Below, piece by piece: positions 15,601 through 27,600 of a stretch of DNA of 64,000 bases. The stretch comes from Panorpa germanica. Taxonomy: Eukaryota; Arthropoda; Insecta; Mecoptera; Panorpidae. Numbering within the stretch: the first letter of the stretch is position 1; every line of letters starts with the position of its first letter. The stretch lies in NCBI GenBank assembly GCA_963678705.1, contig OY783207.1, positions 496,001 through 560,000 on the forward strand, written 5' to 3'. The notes beneath the pieces were generated by a model. The model searched no databases. It was not told the origin of the DNA and worked only from the letters and a program-made list of their open reading frames with translations. The translations under genes and the position numbers were made by a program.

Positions 15601-18600
15601 TTTTATTGATAAAAGAAATTACAGTGAACGTAAAATGAAAATGTTAATTGAATTTAATGGTTTACAAGTAAACTGAAAGTTTTAAAACGTTTTACAAGAG
15701 GATAGACCTATCCAAGGGGCCAAACATCCCCTAGACCCAATTTTAATTCCGCTATGAGTAGGACCGAGAGGGCATTATCCGTGCGCATGAGAGTGAGTGA
15801 GACATAAACCTTGATTATCGGATACCTGGAAAATGGCCGCCTGGTCAATACGATCATTGTACATACTAACACTACTCAATCTTACACATTTTGTTCATCA
15901 CAAAATAAGTCATGTCTGCCGGTCCTGGGATCTCAGTCTAGAAGATGCGTATGATTTTTTTGTCATGAAAGAATTCAGTTTCTCAAAGTAGTTCATATGA
16001 AATATCTATTTTATCGGCTACAAATAGCAAACCTCTATCTGTTGGAATACAAATGAAGATAAAGTTGATGCGAACTGTAATTAAAGTGCAATAGTGATAG
16101 AAACGTCACAAAACGGGACACTTAGCAACACAAAGCAATACGTCCTAGTAAGAGGGAAGAGGTGGATAGCGAAAATAGAGAAAAGGAACGAGGAAAGAAG
16201 AGTAACGCCAGAGCAGATGTGATTTTAATCTGAAGTGACAAAGAGACAAAGAGACAAAGAAGACAAGAGGTGAGGAAACGATGAGAATAAAGGAGGTAAA
16301 AAGTGAAAAGAAGATTGTGTTGAGATAGAGAGAAGAAAGGGCAGAGTACAAACAGGAGTAGCAAGAAGAGATAAACAGTAGAGGTTTCTATTTATCTGTT
16401 TTGTTTGTATATTTATTTTTTCTTTTGGAAAAAATGAGAATGGATAATTTATGGATTTAAGGCAGAATTACAATAAATAATTATAATAAATACAAAGCAA
16501 TACGTCCTAGTAGAAATATACATCGTTATTATTATAGTTGCACCCTTCGGAAATGCTAAAAACTTATTTTCCAAGTTTTAACCCACAAACTAATAAATTG
16601 AAAAAAGAAACAGTAGTGGAGTAACACTTGAAATGATGTAGCAACTTGCTATATTACATTCTCATGTGCAACTAGTACAAAACAAAAACTTTGCGTGCGA
16701 ATTGTAATAAAATTACTTGGACAAATATTAACACACATAGATAGAAATATTAGTTTTGACGCAATATTGCCGCTACCTCCCTCTTCCCCTTCCAACATTG
16801 CATGCAATTTTATCTAACACTTTCATAAACAGTAAGAACGCAGGACAGGAAATGCTGTAATGACATAATGGCTACAAAAAGTGTCTCAACTTTCATAAGA
16901 TATACGTAAAGTGTAACGACAGAACCTGGAAGTCAAGAAAACAAGAAACAACTGCGCTAAATGGAACAAACAAGTCGAAATTACCAGAGCACATAGTGAC
17001 CACCTCTGATGGAGACATGGGCGTCCGCAGAAAATGTGTCGGAAGGGATAATATAGTTAAAGAAACATAATGCTACATGAGTATATTTTTTTCCATATAA
17101 TATCTTCATCTAAATGTTCCTATAATGCTTTACAACGTTCCCGCAATTATTTTATATGTTTGGAATCAATATAGACTACGTATACTTATTTTAAGCTAAG
17201 ACGCACTGACAGAACTTCAAAGAACAAAGCTGACAAGGACGCCCATGCATGGAAATAAATAATTATTAAATAATGTCTTGTCACCAACCTTAAAAGTGAG
17301 GATAATTGAAATTTCACGGTCCATGAGAACAATTGGTACAAGTGCGATTCAAGCATGTCTGAAGAAATGATTTATTTGGGCTTTTTAATCTTTTGTTAAA
17401 AAATTGGTCCCATTTGAAGTGAAACACATGACTGCCGACGCGTTAAAAAATCAAAAACAGAAAATATTTTCTAAATTTATTAATCGTTTTTTTTTTTTTA
17501 TAAAAGTATTGTCTCGCTCTGAGGAGCAGCCATTAGTGTCGCGCGGTGGAATGATAACGCTAATGGAGAGGTCGTTCAAGCAAGAAATCAGCCAGCGAGT
17601 AAAATCAGATAAAATGTGTTCTGGGCTATAAGGAAGATACAAAACAGCACAATTTTTTAATGTATTATTATTATTTATTGTAATGTTTTTGCCATTAGAC
17701 ACTACATTTTTCCGCCTTAAATCCATAAATTACATATCATTGTGCTTAAAAACATTCCAAACGATTTAATTACATTCCAATTCCGAAAGAAAAAAAAAAC
17801 CTACACCTCTTGTCTTCTTTGTCTCTTCGCCTCTTTGTCACTTCAGATTAAAATCACTTCTGATCTGGCGTTACTTTTCTGTCTTTGTTCCTTTTCTCTA
17901 TTTCGGCCATCCACCTCTTCCCTTCACTGTCTCCCTTTAATAACTACACAATATTCTTCTCGCTCATTAATTTTTTCTGACAAGAAAACTTAATGTGCTC
18001 CAGTGTTTCAAACTTTGTATAAACTTAGTATATATTTTTTTAATGTAATTAACGTCGGTTATGTCTTATCACCAGCTTCATTTCCACAAAAACTCAACCG
18101 ACCAAAGAAATTTGTAAAGTATTGCGCTTAGGGCTATCGCCAATTTTGTCTTTGTCAACTGCGAGAACAATGTTGCGTCTATCATTACATTACATTATCT
18201 TAAAGTTAAAGATACTTAAACGAAATATGGAACAATTGACATCAATTCTTCGTTCTTGACAAAAGCATTCTTACTATTATACTACATTATTTAATTACAT
18301 CTTTTTCACTGAGAAACTTGAAACTTATTAGCTATTATGGACATCTTTATAAGTGCATATTAAGTATATTTCAATCACTGTTAAATGTGCTTATTACTTA
18401 GTCGTCTATAATGAACATACATTGATTAATGGCCATTTAATTATTATTACTTGTAATTATCTAAGAGTACGTAATAAATCAAATAATTTCTAAGATAGCT
18501 CTCTACCTATTATACGATTAATTAAGATGCGCCTGCCTGAACTTTCACGCTACTGTACAAATTTTATAAGTGTAGTTACATACAGTCACCTTACTTCTTA

Positions 18601-21600
18601 CATTTAAGATTAAAATATAACTCGCTGTCAATGCCTCATTTCTTGATATTTATTTATGAAATTTCACAAAGTATTCTTCAAATGTCTTTTTATCATGTAG
18701 TAAGTATAGAAATAATTATATATTAACTGTGTCATCAAAAAACATTATCGAAAATATGCTTCTTTTTTATCGTTTTGATCTTACACCCTCTTTATGTAAA
18801 ATATTAAATTTCCCGTATATTTTAAAATGAAGTAAACCCATAGATACAATGTATATACATTGCACATACACATAACATAATTACAGGCTGTAACATACAT
18901 ACTCGAATCATATTTGAACATATAACTTGACGATTTCTTTTTATAATTCATACATCTAATATGTGGTATAACAATTATTCACACTACAAATTATATATTG
19001 TACAGGATTCAACGTTGCATTAAAAACAAATCGCCACCCACAACACTAGAGCAATGATTAATACCGTTTGTCAAACCAACTTTCACAATAATTGCAGATA
19101 ATAATCTGTAGGACAAGTTGCATAAAATTCTGAAGTAACTGAGAATGGTATGCGTCCAGACAGGATCTGAGCGAGGGGAGAGAGTATTTATGGGACATGG
19201 TACCATGTAACATGTCACACATCACTCACTCAGTCTCTTATGCACTTGTTTTTATGTTTTTTCTCTAGCAAGATGAATATATGACTTGTGAATCGGGCTT
19301 CTGATCATGCGTGCAATGCAATAGGCGAATACGTTGTGTATGACATGATTTCATTTGAGAGCTCACAATCAGATAAGGAAACTGAGATTTATACAGTCGA
19401 GATTGTTTAATAGGAATTAGGTAAACAGCTAAGAACACTAGATACAGTTTTACTGCTGTAATATGTATATTAATCATTGAGGAATGCACGTGCAACTTTT
19501 TGTTACTGTCTGTTACACATTTCCGGATAATAACTAAACTATGGTAATTATATAATTGGTGTGGTCTCTGTTCAGTAACAAACAGGTGTAGCAACTTACC
19601 TACTAGTACGTTGTATACCTTACATGTGGTATGCCGACAATAAATGAGCCAATCATTAAATAATCAATTATGTTAAGTAAGAACTTGTAACATAGCAGCA
19701 TAAAATGTTTAGTTAAGGTAGTTGTTCACTAATAAAGTTTCTACAGAAATTAATAAATCTTGCTCGTTAAGCATGTAGCCTGAGTTGCCATATTCCTCAA
19801 CAGTATTTAAAATTTTCATGTTAAAAATATAGATTATAGATTTTATAACCTTCATAGTCAGTCATGTTTTTTTATTTTTACATTTTATAAAACAGTTAAG
19901 TATCATTCCCATTCACTGCTTTAATTTTGTATTTTGTATTTAATTTAAATTGTTTAGCATATGGAAATACGCATAGTCATTCCCAGTACTATTTTTAATT
20001 TAATTTATTTTTTAAGTTTTCTTAGTTTTTTTAAAACCTTACAAGGTCCAATGTTTTAAATTAAAAATATTAAATTAAGAAAAACTATATTATTTTATAA
20101 CCTCCAAATGTGACAATTTGTCAAAATGCAGTAGAATTTATATTTAAAAGAAGTACAATGTCAGTTCGTCAAAAATAAAGAAGTAAAAACAATTTACATT
20201 ACTAATTGTTATTAAAAACAGCAATTTTAATTATTTCACCTACAATGTCCAACGCATGCGCACCAACTAAATTACCTAAACACAAATTAAAACACGAATG
20301 TGATAAAGAATGCTTATTATGAAAACCTGAAATCTAGATTAAAATATTAGATAAAAACAGTAAATTAAATATCGAAACAGTGAGTGGGAATGATGCTTTA
20401 ATAATCAAACACAATAATTTACAGAACGCAAATAAAATGTGACGTCACGTATCGTAGTGTTTTGCTTGCAGTTAAGCATTGGGTGCGAGTAGGTCAACAT
20501 CTCTGTGCAATAATTGTATGGAAATCAGAGATACTTGAACGCATTGCATTATTATGATAATTGATATAACACTGCATCGCCATCGATAGAACAGCCGAGC
20601 ACGGAGCACCGAAGGTCCACTATTACTAATTATGGAGTGGATTGCTTAGCTACTACTATGTTTACTTTTTATTGTTTTCAATTATCCATTTATATTTTAT
20701 AATTACGTGCTACTTAGGCAATATCAGTTTCTCTAATTGCTATGTTCTGCTAATTAGTAAATAAGCTGTCTGTAATGACCAATTGGTAATAAATATTATT
20801 CAATTATTAAAGAAATTTATCCGGAGTATAGTTACGTAATGTATCTAGTTATAAGTAAAAAGTATCTATAGTCTATATCACGATAGTTCGGCGCGACTTA
20901 TACTTAAAAGAGGTTATAAGAGCGGTAAAAATCTATAATACGATAATGAATTTTATCTTATTCGTTTCTATTTACATTATAGAAAAATAAGTGAGTCAGT
21001 GGTTTTTAGTTATATCGGCAGTTTATACCCCAGAACTTGTTTTAAGTATGAGTCGCCGCCGAACTCTCGTAATTTGAACTATAACTACCTTTTTTGTATC
21101 TGAAAGATATAAATGTAATGCTTTATTTTTATCCATTAAGGGCCTTATTCTGTAAAGTATTTCCACCGGAGAAAAAATTTCATCGCTGTAAAATGACGTC
21201 ACAAAAGCGATGATTTTTTATTTGGTATTCTGTAAGAAATTTACCATTGTACCAAATTAAAAGGTCGTCTTCAGCGGTGAATTTAAAATTTTTCATCGCT
21301 GTATTTTTGAGAATTGATAATTTGCTGTAGTTGAAGGATTCTACGAAAAAACAGAAAATAAGTTAGTATTTATATGTATACATATATTTTTTTTTTATTG
21401 ACATCCCAGAATATTACAATCTATCCCTATATAATAATATGTATACATATGAATATATAACTATATAAAAAAGTGAGGTTATGTTGTTTGTAAATTATTG
21501 TTTCAGGTGAATGATATTTTTACATAAATTGTGCATGGTCATTTGAAATTATATTTATAATAATTATTTCCCCACTGGTTTTCCCGTTTACCTTTTCGTA

Positions 21601-24600
21601 GATGCCATATTGACTTTTTTAATAGATTTTGACATGACGGAATTATATAAACAACTGACATTTAAAATATTTTATATATTTTCTGTTTGTTACTTTGTCG
21701 TGATTGGTCAAATATCATCAATACCAGTTTATACTTTTTCACCGCTGTATATTATAAGGGCGGTGGAAAATTTTGCATACAAAATACCACTTTAGATATT
21801 TTAAATACTGCGACCTTATTCTATCGATGAAAAAATTAAATATTTCCACCGCTGAAAAAATAAGGTCGATTTTTTGAAAAGTTACAGAATAGGGCCCTAA
21901 GTTACTAAGAAAAGTAAAGTGTTTTTTATTACTAACTGATTTGACATTCAAAGGTAATTACTTCATTTATACGAGTAATAATAAAAACCATGAACTGTTG
22001 AACGCTGATTGATTGTATCGTTACAAGTCATTTTAGAAATATTTATTATTAGAGGGTATTTATCGTGAGCCACGCCTTATTTAGCCATGTGCAGTTAACA
22101 GTTTGTTAATAGTAAAGGTGCAAAAAGTAATGTACAGTCAACTTGGAGGTCAGAGGTTAACGTGACTCATGCAATTAATTAAACTAGCTCTAAATTCAGA
22201 GAATGTTTAAGGTGTAAGTTATAAATCATAGCATTTAATCATGGTATTAATAAATATCATGAATTGCAGGATAGGCGCTTTTAAAATTTGTCTAAACACA
22301 GTGAAACGTACCGTACCATCTTTTTGTGACTTGTGCCACTCTTTCTCTCGTTTCGAGATCATGTACGATACTATTTTATAATTTAAGGGGGTACATTTAC
22401 GGTACAAGGCGGTACCAAGATTGTGTATTTCTATATATGTGTGTTAACATCCATACAAACAAAAGGCAGGCTTCAAGCTTCTGGACCGCCTTTTATAACT
22501 TTATTTTATATTTTTACGTCTTCACTCTGAGGTAGTACCCTCAGTAAAAAATTATTCCCGACATTACATAGAAAATTTTTCATAAATATTAAATAGGGAT
22601 GCGAATTTTTTTGAGAGTGTATTTCATGCTCTCTTGTGGACAAGTTTTTACTGAACATGAGAGAGCGGGAAGCATGCATCCACACAGAATAATATGTACA
22701 CATTTCAAATAAATTCAGTATACGACACGCTCAAGATTTAACATTTGGTCCTATTAAGTAAGTATATACCATAATCAGAGTTGTGAGATGTACCGAAAAG
22801 AGCAGGATTTCTCCAAATACAAAATATATAGCTAAATCACGATAGTTCGGCGGCGACTTATACTTAAAAGAGGTTATAAGAGCGGTATAAATCTATAATA
22901 CGATAATGAATTTTATTTTATTCGTTTCTATATACATTACAGAAAAATAAGTGATTCAGTGCTTTTTAGTTATATCGGCAGTTTATACCCCACAACTTGT
23001 TTTAAGTATGAGTCGCCGCCGAACTCTCTAATTTGAACTATACATTTAATGCTTTTATTCCAAAATTTTAATTTCGTCTGTTCAATTTCTAAGCCAAAAC
23101 TTCGCTCGTCAATTGTTTACGCTTTTCAATTTTAAGGAAATCACAACAGAAATAGATATGTGTTGTGATTTTCTTTACACATATACTAATTAAAATTGTT
23201 TACTTAATTGAAAGGTGTAACAACATTGTAATTTAGGAAATTTTCTAGATAATGAACCTAATTAACGTTATACAGAACATGTGATTAATATTATTTCTAC
23301 TCGCTAATGATACGAAATATAAAGTATATTAGATAAAAATATATGGAAACTCTTTCTTGGGAATGTTGTAACAACATTAATAACAATAACTAGGAAGAAG
23401 TATTTCTATTTTGAATGCAACGTGTATAACATATTGTGGGAATTCTTAAACAATTAATTTTGTTATCGACTTCATTTGAATCGAATAAAAAAATCACATT
23501 TTCGAACAACTTTTCCAGTAGGACTACATACAATAGATTTTGGTAAGCAATTGTGAATAGATACAATTGATTTTGCGTTTCTAGTCCAAAAGTTACTGGA
23601 TTATTTTATTTTTCTGATACTTCCACTTTTACTCAAAAATATTCGAGATTAAAAATTTCAAGTTAGTTAGCCTTAGGCTTGACCTATTAATTAAATTGTT
23701 GAATTAGGAAATAAGTGTATTATTACCAGAGACTAGAGTTTTTGATTTCCGCCTAAAAGTGAATGTTTTCTTTCATTATTGGTTGTGCAAATAGTCTGTG
23801 TCTGCAATAATCGAATAATCAATTCGATATAAATTGGTTTAGTCCCACGTCGCTAGCCCGGAACAACGTTGTGCAATCCTTATTCGTTACGTAGTCGTTA
23901 AAAATGTCGTTATCCAAGCGTCTGGTAACAGTTGGACATTAAGCGGTTATAATGTTAATAATTACATTCAAGTGGTTCGTATAACTTAATATAGAGGTAA
24001 TTACTTTTCAATTATTCTGAAGAGTTATGGAATAGAATATGTTTAAAAGACTTTCTTAAGAGAGTAATCGACTGGAAAAATATTGTATTAGTAATGTACT
24101 CGTATATGCTGGACAGAGTATATAAATCGTAAGTGTAAGAAAACCGCGGTCGTTCTATACAGAGATGGATTTATCCCAGTTGGGAAATATACAACTGCGT
24201 GTAGAAAATATGGCAGTATGTATTTTGATGACTTCTTCGATACAGTAGAGTGTTGATAAACATTAAAGTAGAAAATTGCATTTATGATCACTGGCGTAGC
24301 TAGGTATGGGGCAGTCGGTGCTGGGCACCGGGGCCCTCGGACCCTGACCAGCAAATTCGTATTGTACTAGCTAAAAATTCTCCCACCTTTGGAATGTAAA
24401 TAAATAAAATAGATTATAAATTGTTTTATATTAATTTTTTTATACTTATCTACACCGAAAGTTTAAATTCATACTCCGTTTTACGGGACGAAAGTGCCTT
24501 TTTATACTTATTAGAAAATAAATGAAATAGTTTGACATCTGCACTAACCTCCCCGCAAAAAAGTGGCCAAAATTTAAAATTTCGTAAGATATTCCAGTCC

Positions 24601-27600
24601 GCGTGTTTGCCAATTTTAACGGAGTCAGTTTTACACCCGGGTTGAACTGTCCTACTTTCTTCCCTCGGCGTGTAATATACTATTAATGTTTTATGTACAA
24701 TAAAGTATTTTACATACATACGTGCATAAATCTTTTGATTTACTTTGTTTTATTGATTAATATCAATATTATTAATCCAAGTATACCTTCCTAAACTTTT
24801 CACCTGCAAAACCTACCCGATCACTAAAGATCACACAAGACACTTATGCACATAGTAAGTAGTTTTGCTGTGCCATGCAATGCACGATAAAGAGCTGATG
24901 ATAAACTAGTAGTTCTGTACCTTTAAAGTAAAACCTAAACAGTTTAGTTAGGGCCCCAGTTTCTTTTTGCACCGGGGCCTTTGGTTACCTAACTACGCCA
25001 CTGCTTATGATACAGTACGTTTCACCCAATATACTCTACTGAAAAAATCAAGTATTCTATTCCAATGTAAGAACACTCTAAAGACAGTGTTGACGCATTA
25101 ACACTCTCGGTTACTGTACCGTCTAATGATATTTATATTTACAAATGCCCACAATACATTTGTAAACACTATTATACTGTGATGCTCTAAATAAGTACAG
25201 CTCCCATTCTGCGTGTGCTCGCATTCACTCCGTCTGTTACTGTTATAATGATCTTTGGCCTCATTATTTGCTATTGGCGGCGTTTCTTGCTTTATCCTCG
25301 AGAGCTAGTTTGCGTCCAGGTGTATGTACTAGTATTATTTACTGACACCTTTATTAATACTTTACATAATAATATATTATCCTCTACTTATATCTCTAGT
25401 ATTATGTAAGTAGCGTCATTGTCCATTATTGTTATGTACTATTTATCATTTATTATTATAAAGACTTTGACAGGGCCGAATCTGGTGAGTGTCGTAAGTA
25501 AGGATAATCTAGGAAAGCCCCAATATTGTGGTTCAAACTTTAATAAATTTAAATTAAATCCTTTTACAGATATGTATTAGATATCTCATGCGTTACAAAT
25601 TTCACATCATTGATACTGTAACTTGTAGATCGGGATGGTGAACTTGCTTTTACGATCTGTGAGAGGAATCGCTTTTAAGAAATGGTTAAAATGTTTATAA
25701 ACCCTTGGATAAAATATTGTCTGTGACGTCGTTTAAGTTGCAACGAGATTTTTATATAATTCCATAGTTCTATCCCACGAAACGGGCTTCCGTTCCACCA
25801 AAGAAATCAATAAATCATTATCTATAAAAGATTCGTCAAACATTTTCTAATAATAAACTTGCAACACGTGCAAATGTTACTATTCGATAAAAGTCACGCC
25901 GTGTGAAAGATACTATGTGCCACTGCAAGGCGAATTCGTTAAAGTTCATTCGATTTGTTTGACAAGTCCGGTGAGTATTCGATAAACGTGTTTAGCTGTG
26001 TACGTTTTTTTGCAGTACAAACGTCGTGTGAATGGTTCTATATCAAATGTTTATGCGCTAAGATTTATACAGCGAAAAAACGCCGCGTGAACCCAACTTA
26101 ATATTACGTGTAAATGTTGTTGTCAGTACGCCACTGTATTACAATAAATATTGTCGAGAGATTTCAACCACAAAAGCAGCGCAAGCAATACAAAAAAACA
26201 AAAGAATAACTTGAATGATATATTATTGAATTACAAAAAATAATCTAATTAAGTTTTTATACAGCAGTTACAAATTTCCCCGAGGCTAACAGTGAATTCC
26301 AGCTTTGTTTTTTTTTTTTTAAAGTTGTAACCCGATAAAAACTTTCTCCATCTTACGCAGTTAAACTTCTACTTATGAAAAATGAGACCACATTAAAATG
26401 AATGTGTCTTAAATTATATTTAAAAAAAAACCCACCAAATTGGATCACCGTCATTCGATACGAGATCACGAGAACGGATGGCTAACAGGAGGCTGATTCG
26501 TAAATTTGTAATCCACTAAGATTCAGTGGTCAGGAATTCGCCGGATATTGCTGTTTCTAAGTTGGTTACACTGAAACTTTCACAAAGCACTAAATGTTTT
26601 TATTTAACTATTAAATTAAATCGTGATGTGGTTTGTATGGGTGGTGCCGGTGCTTGTGCTGGCTGGTGGTCAAATTCTTTTAATTAATTGCTTTCCTAGT
26701 TCGTTCGAATAGATAACGTGTACGAGCAAATTGAAATTGGTTTATTTGCTGGAATGTTTCCAAAACTAGAAAGTAAACGGTTGTACATTTTTTATGAATA
26801 TTAAATAAATAATAGTTGTTGTGTTACAAATAATGAACACAACTCACTTAGCGATACAGCTGCTGTGTTTTAAGGTTGTATTAGAAAACTGGCTCTATAT
26901 CTTCTCGATTTGATCATGTCTTTCTTTTTCTGATTTTATGGTAAATATAATCAACACATTTTTCGGGCAATGAGCTTGTGTCCTATGTCTAAATTTCTAT
27001 AAAACTGTACTATATATTAATAAAGTGGGTTACTAGAACCACAAATGTTCAATTATTTTTTAATAACTCATATATGTTAAGAGATATTAACTATTAAAAA
27101 AGTAATTTTGTCTCTTTAATTATTAAAGGGATTCAACGTTGTACACATTCCAAATGCATGTGACATCACAATCCTTGTGTAAGGTTACCAACCTTACACC
27201 TCATAAATCTCTGATATATGTATTTATATATCAAAATATCAAATATTATTTACATATATTTCAAGGAACAATCAAATTTCAATATTATGTCTACCTTAGC
27301 ATGGTTAAATAAAATAAAAACTTATAATTCTTTGACTTGACTTGATTATTTGACTACCAACAGCTACAGAACATTACCATAGCACTGACCTACTCAACAA
27401 ATAACTGACGTTAAAAGGTATTTTACGACATACAAATATGGCCGACCATTTCTAGCGCTAAAACTACAATTCAAACTTTGAATTGCTATATCTCCGTCAA
27501 TATTTAGATATTTAATAAAATAGACACGCCAATACATATTTATTAATCAACAATTGAAAAATCGATCACTAAAAAATGAGAGCCCATTGTGTAGTATCAA

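Noticed and set aside
16122..16364. Hydrophobic minus-strand open frames (80 and 68 codons)
   Set aside because: Same purine-bias effect over the LINE tail at 16151-16491.
17657..17960. Target duplication for the minus-strand LINE tail
   Set aside because: Only a short CACAAT-type match between the flanks; not convincing.
17742..17993. 83-codon plus-strand open frame
   Set aside because: Runs antisense through the minus-strand LINE tail; no conservation expected.
24088..24354. 88-codon minus-strand open frame
   Set aside because: Crosses the left end of a hAT insertion, so it joins unrelated sequences.
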